Positions 22,340 through 33,214 of a DNA stretch of 64,000 bases are shown here, piece by piece. Where the stretch lies: contig WPIO01000059.1 in the NCBI GenBank assembly GCA_009760855.2, forward strand, positions 1,920,001 to 1,984,000, given 5' to 3'. Source of the stretch: Cristatella mucedo. Its lineage: Eukaryota; Bryozoa; Phylactolaemata; Cristatellidae. Numbering within the stretch: position 1 is the stretch's first letter; every line of letters starts with the position of its first letter. Position numbers and translations under genes: made by a program. The notes below the pieces were generated by a model that had not been told where the DNA came from, ran no database searches, and was given only the letters and a program-made list of their open reading frames with translations.

Positions 22340-22860
22340 TTTGTGCGTTACTCTGCTTACCTCGGGAAACTGCATATCTTTAATCTCACCTGTGTCGTTG
22401 TCATCATCCTCATATTGAAGCTTGCCCCATAATCGCTCGAAAATTTAAGCTCAGTTAACATGCCATGGCCTGCGAATTGGTTATCGCAGCCTGCAAAAGC
22501 CTCGAAACTTCCTTCGTGACCGCTCCTCCTAGCTCTGTAGCCACTGCTGGAATCAGCAGAACAATAGTCTTCATTGTCGTCCCAACCAACAGTTGGGAAG
22601 TCAGCCTTTCTGAAACAGTTTTCGGCTCTGATATGATCTGCAGCAGGTCTTTCACGGCTAATCTTCAATGACGTTACGTTTACATTTAACGCCGAATTTT
22701 GGGACGCTCCAAACGGCCAACAAATGACGTACAGCCAAGTGTCACAGGTAGATGCTGTGCTTAATTCGGCATTAAAGGGCCATCGATCACACCATTCTTT
22801 TGCAGCGTTCGATAAAACCATTATATTATCTCATTGACAGCTTCTTCATTTGGACTTCCA
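22340..22860 (-). pseudogene. Tigger/pogo-like DDE transposase C-terminus, decayed
   Basis: Minus-strand frames hold DHIRAENCFRKADF, resembling the ANCFRKAGF motif near the end of DDE_1 (Tigger/pogo) transposases. An acidic stretch follows, then HKKALHALETVRHYLEHN, resembling the terminal EALEALETLRRFLEQ helix. The two motifs are in different frames. No DNA-binding half or terminal repeats were seen. Confidence 0.45.
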
Positions 22861-23131
22861 GGCTTTATTTTTTGGTTCAGATTTCCGTTGGTTAGCGCCT
22901 CATAGCGAATCTCTTTATCCGCTTTCTTTATTTTGGAAGTAGCCGATTGGTCGACTCTCACTGAACTCGTCAGCAGCAGCGGTCGCTTTTATTTTTACTT
23001 CACCGCCTCAAAAACTTGCAGCTTTTATCAACGGTGTTGTTCGATTGCATGTGCGCTGGTACCGCTCCTTTCCTCGACAGCTGGTTGGAGCATCCCCGAG
23101 AGGGGCCTGTGCACAGCTGTGGTCAGCTTCG
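22860..23131. other. unassigned stretch
   Basis: No gene or repeat was recognised between the transposase relic and the TA tract. Confidence 0.3.
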
Positions 23132-23153
23132 AATATATATATATATATATATA

Positions 23154-23233
<80 letters not shown>

Positions 23234-23245
23234 TATATATATAAT
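23131..23245. repeat. (TA)n microsatellite
   Basis: About 110 bp of AT alternation with two GCAT interruptions (23,155 and 23,230). Every frame through it is an artefact. Confidence 0.98.
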
Positions 23246-23420
23246 TTATTTGTATAGCGCTCCAAGAGAACTTAATCTCTATTCAGGCGCTTCACATATG
23301 CCTCGGGGCTCGAGCCCACGACGTCGGCATGACCTCGGTCGGGGGCGTACGCCTAATGAGGCGTTGACACAGGCCGATAACCCGCTGGTGAACGGACGGT
23401 GGATTCACAATCGGGGTCGG
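23246..23420 (-). mobile_element. tRNA-derived SINE S2 with LINE-F1-like tail
   Basis: Antisense: a tRNA-like head with box B GGGCTCGAGCCCC, then a tail GAAGCGCCTGAATAGAGATT and AGTTCTCTTGGAGCGCTA. That tail forms the same type of hairpin as the LINE F1 3' end. Related copies lie near 25.55 and 35.05 kb. Confidence 0.55.
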
Positions 23421-24335
23421 CTAAGGGAGAGGGCAGTCGAGAGTAGGGGCCGAGGGGAGCCAAGCGCTCTTGGGCTCCGTGCGTTGGTAATAAGCTGCCG
23501 GTGTTGGGAGTCGGCTGGCTCTCTGCTGTGCGAACCAACAACAAACGGTAACCATTTTTTTTCCAAATCACTAGCAATGATACTGCTATGAAGAGTGTAA
23601 TAATTTGGTAGTTATAAGCCCTTCAAAAATGATGGTTTTGTGACTGCGAAACCCTCGTTAGTTTGGGTGGCGTCAAAATGAGTGCAGCGTGCACGGACCG
23701 TAGCTAGCAAAGTGCCGAGGATAGCACTCGATATTATGCACGCAGCACTAACGACTCCGCCGCATTGGAAATGCTCAGCGATAGCCTGTAGGTCATGGCC
23801 GATGCAACAGGTGACTTTCCGTTGATTCGCAAACAAGCTTGCAGCAGCTCCCGACTAGTGCTAAGGGTCACCGACCAGCAGACTGTTGCTCCGAGAGAGC
23901 GACTGCGGTCTCGACCGCGTCTCACACAATGGCCGTGTCATAAGTGATGCCATTATGTCATTCGTACGCAATCACGCATCGCGCTGCTCTCAGAAGCCTC
24001 GGCTAGCAGCGGTTATTTCATAAGAGGCTCAGCTCTAATTTAGCGGTAAAGTTTATCGCTCGGCAGAGCTCGCAGTTCGTAATCCAGGTCCATCTGTCAA
24101 GCTCGCAGTCCATAATGGAGGAGTCCATGTTGCGATGGAGGAGTCCATGTTGCGATGGAGGAGTCCATGTTGCGATGAGCAAGAAGCGAAGAACAATCAA
24201 TTAAAAGCATTTTAATGCCCATTTAGATGATGCTCATTGTCTTAACCGGCGTAAATGCGCATTCAAGTGGAGTAAAACTCGAAAATCAGTCTCAGCTCCT
24301 ATTCTTGCACGCGTATTATTCTTACATCCGGTTTT
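23420..24335. other. unassigned stretch with a 20-bp triplicate
   Basis: No gene was recognised. At about 24,113-24,176 GATGGAGGAGTCCATGTTGC is repeated three times in tandem. Minus-strand frames across 23.6-23.9 kb have no domain or splice support. Confidence 0.5.
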
Positions 24336-24410
24336 CCTTAAAGCGCCTGGAAAGAGATTAAGTTCTCTAAGGGGCTACGTCGAATGCATTATTTTTACTA
24401 TTAGGATAAA
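24335..24410 (+). mobile_element. LINE F1 terminal hairpin only
   Basis: AAAGCGCCTGGAAAGAGATT, AAGTTCTCTAAGG and an ATT-rich tail match the F1 3' terminus. Nothing upstream of it is retained. Confidence 0.55.
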
Positions 24411-25130
24411 GTCAAGTTTGAAAAACCTTTGCACAATTTTTTGAAAAATTCCAGGACACAGAATTGATATTCTTACAAGCAGAGTATTCTTTATCCGATA
24501 TTTTTATACGTGGAGTCGACCATATCAAGTTTGCCTAAAATTGCCGACCGGCATTCCGTTTTAGTCCACCTCGTGAAGCTGAGACCGTGCAAAGCGACAA
24601 GCCCGCTGTAGAGCTCACCCCGCCAATTCACTCAAGTCGCGAAGTCGACCGCGCCGCATTACGGTAAGTTGCGCCTCCTTTACCGCCATACGCCTGCGTG
24701 CGTCATATTGCATCATCCATCCGGATAGGTTTAGCGGCGCCGCTCGTGGGCGTCAGTGACCTCCGCGTGACGCTCGCTATCGGCTACAGGTGCCCGAAGT
24801 AAGTGAAACGCAATTGGCGCAGGCGTTGAGCGAACGGGCTGCAGGGGGCGCCGCTGGTCGTTCGATTGGCGGCGATATAGAAGCATATATAGAGCAGAAG
24901 ACTAGATTGCCCAGCGTCGTCACCCGGCCACTCTCCATAAAGTAGTCTAGCTACCCGCGAGCATGCACGGGTAATCACAAGTTGTGCATGTGCCTGCGTG
25001 CGTGTGCATATGTGTATATATGTGCGTGTGTGTGTGTGCGTTCGCGCGTGTGTTTGTACCTTCATTCACTGGCGCTAGCCTACATAACAGAGCTACTCCC
25101 AAACAGGCGTAGCAATCGTACCATTTGCTT
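24410..25130. other. unassigned stretch with a GT-rich patch
   Basis: A (TG)n-like purine/pyrimidine alternation lies at about 25,000-25,050. No gene was recognised. Confidence 0.35.
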
Positions 25131-25139
25131 TTCTTATTG

Positions 25140-25510
25140 AACTCGTTTAGCTATGCCTCGAACCAATTTCATTTCCTTTGGAGACCGTGCCTTTAGTTCG
25201 TATGCTCCCTAAGCCTGGAACACCCTTCCGACTGGCGTCCAGAGGGGCCCTGACCTGCACACGTTATCTGTACCTGTGCCTCTAATCAACATTAAATTAT
25301 TTGGAGACTGTGCCTTTACCTATCTTGCTCCTAAAGCCTGGAACACACTCCAGACTGGCTCCACAGCAAGCCCTAACTTGATGACATTTTCAAAGCAGCT
25401 CAAGGTTCACCGTCCAATCCAGCATTTTCTGGGTCCGTGTGAATTGTTTATCGTGTGCTTATGCATGCTGAAACAGCAAGTTTATCACCAATGCGTTGAA
25501 AGGCCTAATT
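25140..25510 (+). mobile_element. two short LINE F1 C-terminal fragments in tandem
   Basis: FGDCAFTYLAPKAWNTLQTG (25,298) follows a similar SFGDRAFSSYAP-type segment at about 25,175. The end of the same C-terminal domain is therefore present twice, implying two insertions or a local duplication. Confidence 0.55.
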
Positions 25511-25545
25511 TTAATCAGATGCAAAGTACCTGGAAGCAGATATAG

Positions 25546-25640
25546 ATACGCATTAAAGGAACTTAATCTCTATCCAGGCACTTGACAGATGCCGTAGGGT
25601 TCGAACTCAAACGTCCTATTATTATTAGTATTACTATTAT
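25546..25640 (-). mobile_element. SINE S2 fragment
   Basis: Antisense GTTCGAACCCTACGG (box B) is joined to CAAGTGCCTGGATAGAGATT, the F1-like tail, as at 23.25 kb. Confidence 0.45.
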
Positions 25641-26500
25641 TATGAGGCCCCACTGACTGAGCCTTCTTCTGCAGGCTAGCGCGCTACCCTTTTCCTGCGC
25701 TTCTGTCCTCTCGGCCAGTACAGCTGTTGCTGAGGCTAAGATGGCCTGCTCGCGACTATAGCATACAGTGGTCAACCTGTCCAATTGCAACCACCGCGAT
25801 TTGCATGCAAGTAGATGTCTGCATTTTTAGGTGTCTTCTGCTCAATGAAAATGCAGTTCATTCGTTTTAAATCAAGGTGGCACGGCCGCTGACGGTCCTG
25901 TCTTGTGCCCACGGATGCTGCTGTCTATGTGTGCTAGAAGAGTCTGTCTAACAAGCCTAACTAGCATTTACCTAGCACGGTGCTAACAAGGAGGCCACAC
26001 GATTAGGGCCATAGTTTTTCCACGTGTCGCTCTACTTCTTGGCACCACCGTAATTTCAAGACTTAACATCTCAGAAACAATTAGCTCAACGATAACCAAT
26101 AAAGCATCCGTTAGGAATGTTATGCTGTTTAGCTATCGTTAGAGGGTATCTTGAATTTTATGCTGTTCAATTATTGTTGGAGTGTATTTTGACCAATATG
26201 ACCTCAAACTCGTTTTTGCTGTTGCCAATATTCTTATGGCAAACTCTTTCCATTAGGTGCTCTTGACTTACAGAGAACCCCCTTCAATCAGCTCAGCAGC
26301 GAAATCTGCAAAGCAACGCTCGCCGAGTCAGTGAGCCACAGCTGACCGGACGAGGAGTCCCATCGGCAGCAGCAGCAACATCCGCGGTGAGCAGTGCATT
26401 CTCGCGCCGCTGCTGCCGAAGCCTGTGCTGCCTCTGCCACTTCGTGCCGTGCTCACCGGCAATTGGTGTACGCTGTAATAGGTCGTAGTCGGCTACCAGT
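25640..26500. other. unassigned stretch upstream of gene D
   Basis: No repeat or gene was recognised. The gene D promoter should lie at its right end, but no TATA box comparable to the other units is seen. Confidence 0.35.
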
Positions 26501-26515
26501 GCAGGCGAATCGGAA

Positions 26516-27535
26516 ATGAGCTCTCCGAAGCGGCCGATTACAACGCGGTCTCCACCATCGCCGCCGCCTGAGGCAAGCGCAAACAGCATCGACGCTTCCG
26601 CCGCCGCCGCAGCAGCGGTCGCCGCTGCCCCCGCGACGACGACGACGAAGCAGCGGGCGCCAGCGGCTGCTGCTGGCAACGCAATGCGCCTCGGGCCCGC
26701 CGTCTGCAATTTCGACGTGCCCGTCGAGTGGGACGACATGGACATGACGAGCGACTGCTGCCTGCTGCTCGCCTGCTACGAGGGCGGCCTGAAGGCGTGC
26801 GACCTCGCCGGCAAGGTGCTGAGCATGTGGAGGCCGCCCAAGCGGAGCGGCGGCCAGCAGGACTCGGTGGTCACCGTCGACTGCCTCGACGACGGTCGCG
26901 TGGCGGCCGGTCTGCACGCCTCGCGGAGCCTCGCCATTTTGTCGTACACGGCGGGCTGGAGCGACGCGTGGCACGAAGAGCTGCGAATCGAGCTCAAGTC
27001 GCGGCCGTTCCGCGTGTCGGCCCGTGGCGGCTTGTTGGCGGTGGCCGGCGAGCGGCCGAAGGGCGGAGGCGATCACGTGACTATCCTGAGCCTCGGGAAG
27101 GGAGCTGGCGCCCGGTGCGAGACGGTGCAGAGCTTGTCGCTCGAAAACCTGTGCGACATCGCGCTCGCAGACGATTTCCGCCTGTTTGCTCTGAGAGAGA
27201 AGGCAGCAGCAGCGGTGGCGGCGGCGAGCGATCGCCTGGTCTGGTTCGTGGAGGCCTACGATCGGCAGGGCAGCAGGCTGTGGCAGCAGGCGTCCACCAG
27301 TCGCCTCGAGTGCATCGTGGCAGCGCCCAGCGCTCTCAACGCGCTCTACATATCGGCGCCCGAGGCGAAGAAAGTGCTGGAGGTCAGCAGCTGCGACGGC
27401 CGCCTGCTGGGCAGCATCTTGAGAAGCACCAGCGCGAAGCCCGGTGCGATCGCCCTGTCCAGAGGCAAGGAGAAGATGTTCGCTGTGGCCAGCTCAGATG
27501 GCATGACATTCACGATGTATCCCGTCCTCTCGTGA
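26516..27535 (+). CDS. gene D: propeller-like protein, divergent GC-rich paralogue (339 aa)
   Basis: Single open frame, MSSPKRP to MYPVLS, stop TGA. Residues 1-60 are Ala/Ser/Pro/Thr-rich. From about residue 60 it lines up with genes A-C throughout: LGPAV with FGPAS; LAGKVLSMWRP with SGSELSTWRP; VDCLDDGRVAAGL with VVSLQDGRAAVGL; and similar length to a terminal YP motif. The pattern of beta-strand-like segments and Trp/Asp/Gly spacing suggests a beta-propeller (WD40/NHL-like), but I cannot count blades or name a family. Codons are much more GC-rich than in gene B. No exon-1 equivalent was found, so the ATG at 26,516 is the simplest start. An upstream spliced exon cannot be excluded. Confidence 0.7.
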   Translation: MSSPKRPITTRSPPSPPPEASANSIDASAAAAAAVAAAPATTTTKQRAPAAAAGNAMRLGPAVCNFDVPVEWDDMDMTSDCCLLLACYEGGLKACDLAGKVLSMWRPPKRSGGQQDSVVTVDCLDDGRVAAGLHASRSLAILSYTAGWSDAWHEELRIELKSRPFRVSARGGLLAVAGERPKGGGDHVTILSLGKGAGARCETVQSLSLENLCDIALADDFRLFALREKAAAAVAAASDRLVWFVEAYDRQGSRLWQQASTSRLECIVAAPSALNALYISAPEAKKVLEVSSCDGRLLGSILRSTSAKPGAIALSRGKEKMFAVASSDGMTFTMYPVLS

Positions 27536-27661
27536 CTGTGATCGCCGTTTCGTGTCCTCGCGTAACTGTGATTGCAGTTAACAGGTGTCAGTGGCGATCA
27601 GTCTTTTTCTGTGCTCGGTCAGCTAGTTGCACTTGCTCCACTGGCTGCTGCTTGGTCTCGT

Positions 27662-27731
27662 GGTAGCCGTGCCGTCGTAGCCGTGTCGTCGTAGCCCTGC
27701 CGTCGTAGCCGTGTCGTCGTAGCCCTGTCGC
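27662..27731. repeat. 14-bp tandem repeat, about five copies
   Basis: The unit GTAGCC(G/C)TG(C/T)CGTC is repeated in tandem in the presumed 3' untranslated region of gene D. Confidence 0.75.
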
Positions 27732-27982
27732 GTAGATGCTCAGGCGCGTTCGCCGCTGCCTGGCGCCCATTGCCCACAGCCTTTTCGCGCGAGCACCGTT
27801 GCTGCTCCGTGAGCTTTGCTCGTGAGAAGCTCCCCGTGTCTCGCCTGAGGCAGAATCTGACGACGATCGCCTTTCTTCTCATGATTGGTTCTCTATTCAT
27901 TCGCCGGGAGGGTGAGTGGCTCAGACTCAGGCTATGACATAAGGAGACTGGTCAGCTTTAGAATCCTGCTTGTGAGAGGTGG

Positions 27983-27988
27983 AATAAA
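27983..27988 (+). terminator. possible poly(A) signal of gene D
   Basis: AATAAA about 450 nt after the stop of gene D. Other AT-rich hexamers were not compared. Confidence 0.3.
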
Positions 27989-28149
27989 ATTAAGAAATGG
28001 AATGTGGCGAAATATTAGGAAAGTGTCCGTACGAAGTGTGCAAAACGAGCTTGAATTGACATAGGGCTGGATATAAATGATCAAGATCAGCAGGATTATC
28101 GCGAGTCAGGAAGTAACAGACTGGATCGGCAGTGCAAGAAATAGAAAAG

Positions 28150-28545
28150 GCACGCCATGTCATGGCATGTTGCTACGTTTGTAACTCTACAAAGTCGCAC
28201 AGGCTATGTGGATGTTACCCAGGACAGTTTTGTTTTCTAGCGAACTCACAGCCTAAGCAATATTTGGCTCGCATTTAGTAGCCAACATACTTTACCTCGC
28301 TCTGCAAAGAGAAAGTGAGAAACGTAGCAAATTCAGGAGGGCAGTTGATGCAGCGCTTAACATGAAAGTAGCTCAGGACGGCGGAAAGTGTGTGCCATAG
28401 TCGGCAGCAGTAGATGCCGTTGCGTAAGAATTGTGGAAGTGAGTTTCACAGTCTAGTACCTGCTTGGCAAAAGCTTCAGTCGCCATCGGACTTTAAGCAG
28501 AGGAATGGGTGAGCCAATTTATATATCAGGTCTTCATCAAAGACC
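28150..28545 (-). mobile_element. LINE F2 3' end
   Basis: Antisense copy of the same tail as 6.34-6.75 kb, including GTAACTCTACAAAGTC, GCAAAGAGAAAGTGAGAA and the TTGTGGAAGTGA region coding the LWKSLPQFL-type motif. It is decayed. Confidence 0.6.
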
Positions 28546-28559
28546 ACGCCTCTCACTGT

Positions 28560-30700
28560 AGTGATATACCAACCTCCGTCTAGCTGTCTACACTTATTTC
28601 AAGGAGGATTTTGGAGTTCCTCGCAAGAATATGTGTGACAGGCCGTTAGTGATTACTGGGGCGGTCAATATTTACGTTGGCAACCCAATCAACAGCCAAG
28701 TTCGCTCATTTCTCGACTCTCTGGAGAATTTCGGTTTGACCCAACACGTTACTTATACAACCTACGTCGGTGATATATTCTAGATCTCGTGATCACCAAG
28801 GATGTCTTCTGAACGGACCTTGCCGTGTGCCGGCTGACCCTCTCGGATGGTTGGTCGGTCTCGTTTAATGCTCTTGCTCCCTTAAACTCACATAGTAACA
28901 TCGAACTCTCCCATCGACGTAACATGAAAGCATTGACGTAGACACATTTTTTATATCTGTTTGCGATGTAGGTTTTCTTTATCTGCACCCCGAATCGACC
29001 GACATCCTTGCTATCCTCACTGATGTATTGAACATGACACTTAGGAGTGATCTATCCTGACAAGCATGCTCCCGTTTATTCTGTCCGTGTGCAGAGTCAC
29101 GGAGATTGTTTTCCATTTACAAAAATGCCCGTGTTAGGTGTAGGCTTAAACGTCCTTAGGCGTAGGCTTGAACGTCCTTAGGTGTAGGCTTGAACGTCCT
29201 TAGGCGTAGGCTTGAACGTCCTTAGGCGTAGGCTTAAACGTCCTTAGGCGTAGGCTTAAACGTCCTTAGGCGTAGGCTTGAACGTCCTTAGGCGTAGGCT
29301 TGAACGTCCTTAGGCGTAGGCTTGAACGTCCTTAGGCGTAGGCTTGAACGTCCTTAGGCGTAGGCTTAAACGTCCTTAGGCGTAGGCTTAAACGTCCTTA
29401 GTAAATCGGGGTCTGATGCAGATCTAGTCAATTTCAAAGACTTCCTTCGAGTTTATACCCGGAAGCTTGAAAAAGCCACGGCGTCTTTTTCACACAAAAA
29501 CGGAATTCCTGCCAGTCGGATTAACAACAGATTTTATAAGACAGTAAACAATTTACTGGCTAGTGCTGGGAGTTTAAAATCTCAAGATATTAATGGTTTA
29601 GCTAAAACGTTTTAAACCTCCTTTACTGAGACCATTGTGCGATTTCCTGAATCCGTAAAGCCCCTCTGATTAAAGCAATTGTGGAATCACAACCTGTGAT
29701 TTTTCTTAAAACGTCAGAGATTTCTGCATGCGATGTGGCTACCTTAATAAGTTCTATTACAAAGAGCCCGTCTCCGAAAAAACCTATACCATTATCTCTG
29801 TGGTCTTCACTGGCAGACCAACTTAGCCCCACCATAACCGAAGTTTAAAATGGTTCTTTGGAAAAAGGGGTCGTACCCGTGTCTTTCAAATCGGCAATCG
29901 TTAGACAAATACTTAAAAAGCCTGCATTATATACGGAGGTTCTTACAAACTATTGCTTAGTTTCTATTCTTTCTTTCTTGTCTAAGATTCTTGAAAAAAG
30001 TTATCGCAAAGCAGCTGGTCGCACATATTGAAAAGAACGAAAAGGTAGAAACATTTCAAGCGGGGTTCAAGAGGCAGCACTCCGCTGAAACTCTTCTCCG
30101 TGTTAACAATGACATTCCGTGTGGCAACGATGGCGGGAATTTCACTGTCCTAGGTCTGCTAGGTCTATCAGCTGCCTTTGAAACCATTCATCACGATTTC
30201 CTACTTGAACGATGATCGATCTGGCAGATGAGACACTAGCGTGGTTCAAACCGTACTTGTCTGATCGTAATTAATCCTTGTCGTATGGAGATCAGGTCTC
30301 ACTCGCGAGACGGGTTACCTGTGGAGTTTCTCAATGGCCCGACCTCGGTCCCTTGCTGCTCTCCATTTACACTCGACCTCTGGGAAAAGATGTTAAGGAT
30401 CTTGGAATAGGATATCACTTTTATGGTGACGATACCCAGCTGTATTTGTCATTCCAAACGTCAAAGTAGCTGCAGAAACTAATTAACAGAATGGTCGCAT
30501 TGCTGACATGAGATCCTGGATGTCGGAAAACTTCATTAAACTAAATGACGATACAACCGTATTAGTGATCATCGGACAAATTAAGCGTGGGCTGGATTAA
30601 AAGGCTTTGCTTTTCTAATAGGTAAGGCTATCTTGCGACGATCACCACATGCTCGACATTCAAGCGTAGTTCTTCAAAACTGCCTAATTTTTAAAAAGCT
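28560..30700 (+). mobile_element. LINE F2 with endonuclease end, linker and reverse transcriptase, decayed
   Basis: CR1/L2-type LINE ORF2 remnant. An apurinic-endonuclease end near 28,650 holds NINSQVRSFLDSLENFGLTQHV-type residues, with the DFNIHV motif read as AVNIYV. The linker holds a 22-bp minisatellite. The RT region shows FLKKVIAKQLVAHIEKNE at 29,990, GLSAAFETIHHDF (first catalytic Asp changed to Gly) and FYGDDTQLYLSF at 30,419 (YADD box as YGDD). Many stops and shifts are present. The end near 30,700 abuts an opposite-strand copy. Confidence 0.75.
29134..29397. repeat. 22-bp minisatellite, 12 copies, in a LINE linker
   Basis: Twelve exact-length units beginning TTAGG(C/T)GTAGGCTT(A/G). 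The A/G position runs A GGG AA GGGG AA along the array. Because 22 is not a multiple of three, the array shifts the LINE reading frame. Confidence 0.95.
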
Positions 30701-31450
30701 TCTGATCAATGGTGTCGAAGGCAGCAGGCAGATCTAGCAGAGCTAGGGCAGCGACATTCCCGTCGTCGTTGCCACGTAGAATGTCATTGTTAACACGGAG
30801 GAGAGCAGTTTCAGTAGACTGCTACCTCTTGAACCCTGATTCAAATTCTTCTGAAATTCCATTGTTTTCATATTGTTCAACCAGCTGCTTAGCAACAATC
30901 TTTTCAAGAATCTTTGATAAGAAAGGAAGAAGGGAAGCTTGGCCATAGTTTTCTAGGACCTCTGCGTCTAATCCGGGCTTTGTAAGAATGGGTCTAACGA
31001 TTGCTGATTTGAAGGACTTGGGGATGACCCCTTTTCCCAAAGAAGCATTAAAAATCTTGGTTATGGCAGGGCTAAGCTGGTCTGCCATTGAAGACCACAG
31101 AGATGAAGGTATAGGGTCTTCAGGAGACAAGCTCGTTTTACTAGACCTTCATAAGGCAGCCACATCGTATGCAGAAATATCTGAGAACCTTTTAAGGAAA
31201 GTCACAGGTTGAGGAACTGCGATTGCTTTAGTCAGAGGGGGCTTAATGGAGGCGCGAATGTGCACAATTTTTTTTTATTAAAGAAGGTTGAAAACCTTTC
31301 GGCTGAGCCCTTAATATCTGCGGAGTCAGACCTCACAGCATTGGCCAGTAAATGGTTTACTGTCCTATAAATCTGTTCAGTGTCCGACTGGCAGGAATTC
31401 AGCTTTCTAATGAAAAAAGAAGCCCCCCCCGTTTTTTATGCTTCCATTTC
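30700..31450 (-). mobile_element. LINE F2 reverse transcriptase fragment, opposite strand
   Basis: Minus strand: SLWSSMADQLSPAITKIFNA, RPILTKPGLDAEVLENY, FLSKILEKIVAKQLVEQY and ALLDLPAAFDTI, i.e. RT fingers and the first palm motif with its Asp retained. It meets the plus-strand copy tail to tail near 30,700. Confidence 0.75.
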
Positions 31451-32519
31451 TGGTGAATATGGATTGTATGGGTTGCTCGGCGTCATGTAGAGAGACAAAA
31501 TTGTAAGTATCATTATATTGTAACTGCATTAATGGTGCTCAAATGTCAGAGCTATCACTATTGCTGTGCCAGCAGCAGCCTCTATCCAGTGCTTAAAGGC
31601 CGGTATTTCAGTGAGTGCTTGCATGCTGCAGTCGAATGAAGCCGTACTGCTGTAATCGAGCTGTAGTGCTTCTATTGAGCTGTAGTGCAGTGTAATGTAA
31701 CTTCGACTCGCTAATGGGGAAGAGTTACTGCACTTGGACACTGTCAAAGTCAACAGCATCCCAATTGCACACCCAGCGAGTGACCGATTGATCGCGTGAC
31801 ACGGGGCGCCTATATGGACCCGATGCAGTAAGCTGGAAAATGCCGACTAACTACACGTGGTATATAGCTATGGAGGTGAGGGCGTAATACCATTCGACGA
31901 GGTCAGTGGAAATCTCCGTAGTTGCACATTTAGGAACCATTTTCCTTTAAGGACAAATCACCTAATGTGCATGCAATGAGGCCATTAATTGGCTGCGTTG
32001 GCTACTCAGGAATAGGCAAGTTTAGCAAACCCACCTCACTCACCTTGTTTAGCTATTTTGACTCAACTTGGCACTAAGAAGGACTGGAGGTTGGTGCAGA
32101 TATGTTAAAACGCTGAATACAAGAAAATAAAACTTTCAATCTTGCAGGAAAGCAACATAAGTAACTTAACTTTTCACTATAGAAACAAGATTTAGGCTAA
32201 TCTCGTAAAATGACCTGCCAAACTGAGCGTGATAGAGCATAAATGACATGAAACTAAAGTAGGTGCCTAATAGAAGTATTTATAAATGCAGAAACTGTTA
32301 CGCAAACAACCTCAATTAAAAGAATGTCCCTAAAATATATAGATATCCATATAGCAGCTGCCACGCTAGTACTATGCAATAAAATTACGCAATTTCAACT
32401 AAAGCAATATCACTTCTAATGAGTTCTTTTGATCAGAAATAGCTATTTGGCAATGTTTGTTTCACTTTTCTGCATCTGCTGTGACACAGCTTAAAAAGCC
32501 AATGGTGCAGCCGAGCAAT

Positions 32520-33205
32520 AATAATGATTACTGGCCTACCAGCATGTGCGATCAGGCGATTGCAGCTGGTGCAAAACTCTGCAGCTAGGCTTGTCTGTCG
32601 TGAGCGTCGCAGTTGCCACATTACTCCACTTCTCGCCGACCTGCACTGGTTACCAGTCAAGCAACGGATTGACTTCAAGGTTTTGTCGCTCACTTTTAGG
32701 TCTCTTCATTCTATGGCTCCAGCCTATCTTTCAGAGATACTACCCCATCAGGCAAAGCATCGTACCACTCGCTTTTCGGAATCCAACAGTCTAGAAATAC
32801 CTCGTACAAACCTTAAATCCTTTGGAGACCGTGCATTTAGCTCGTATGCTCCCACAGCCTGGAACTCCCTCCCGACCTGCATCAGAGCATCCCCTGACCT
32901 GACCACATTTAAAAGAAACTTAAAAACATACCTATTCAGGACAGCATTTAGTGGGTCCTTGTGATTCGTCCTCGATGTGCTTATGCGTGCTGACACTGTT
33001 CATGCTGCCACTAACCACATTTGCATGCTGATCCAGTGCATGTAACCCCTAACCATGTTATTCATTTTGTTTGTTTTTCAAGCATGATTTAACTTACTAT
33101 TCTATTGCGTATCACTTTGCAGCAAATGTAAAGCGCCTAGAAAGAGATTAAGTTCTCTGAGGGCGCTTTATCAAGTGCAATATTATTATTATTATTATTA
33201 TCAAG
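32520..33205 (+). mobile_element. LINE F1 3' end, well preserved
   Basis: Open frame of 146 codons: TGLPACAIRRLQLVQNSAAR, LLADLHWLPVKQRIDFKVL and SFGDRAFSSYAPTAWNSLP. Then the 3' untranslated end, the hairpin AAAGCGCCTAGAAAGAGATT and GAGGGCGCTTTATCAAGTGC, then (ATT)n. This is the clearest reference copy of F1 in the window. Confidence 0.9.
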
Positions 33206-33214
33206 TGCAATATT

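Noticed and set aside
23008-23591. Several Tyr/Ile-rich frames on both strands
   Set aside because: They are translations of the TA microsatellite.
26728-27666. 312-codon plus-strand frame overlapping gene D
   Set aside because: A GC-rich shadow frame. Homology to genes A-C lies in the 26,516 frame.
29134-29397. CRISPR-like array
   Set aside because: Contiguous 22-bp units without spacers in eukaryotic LINE DNA. It is a minisatellite.
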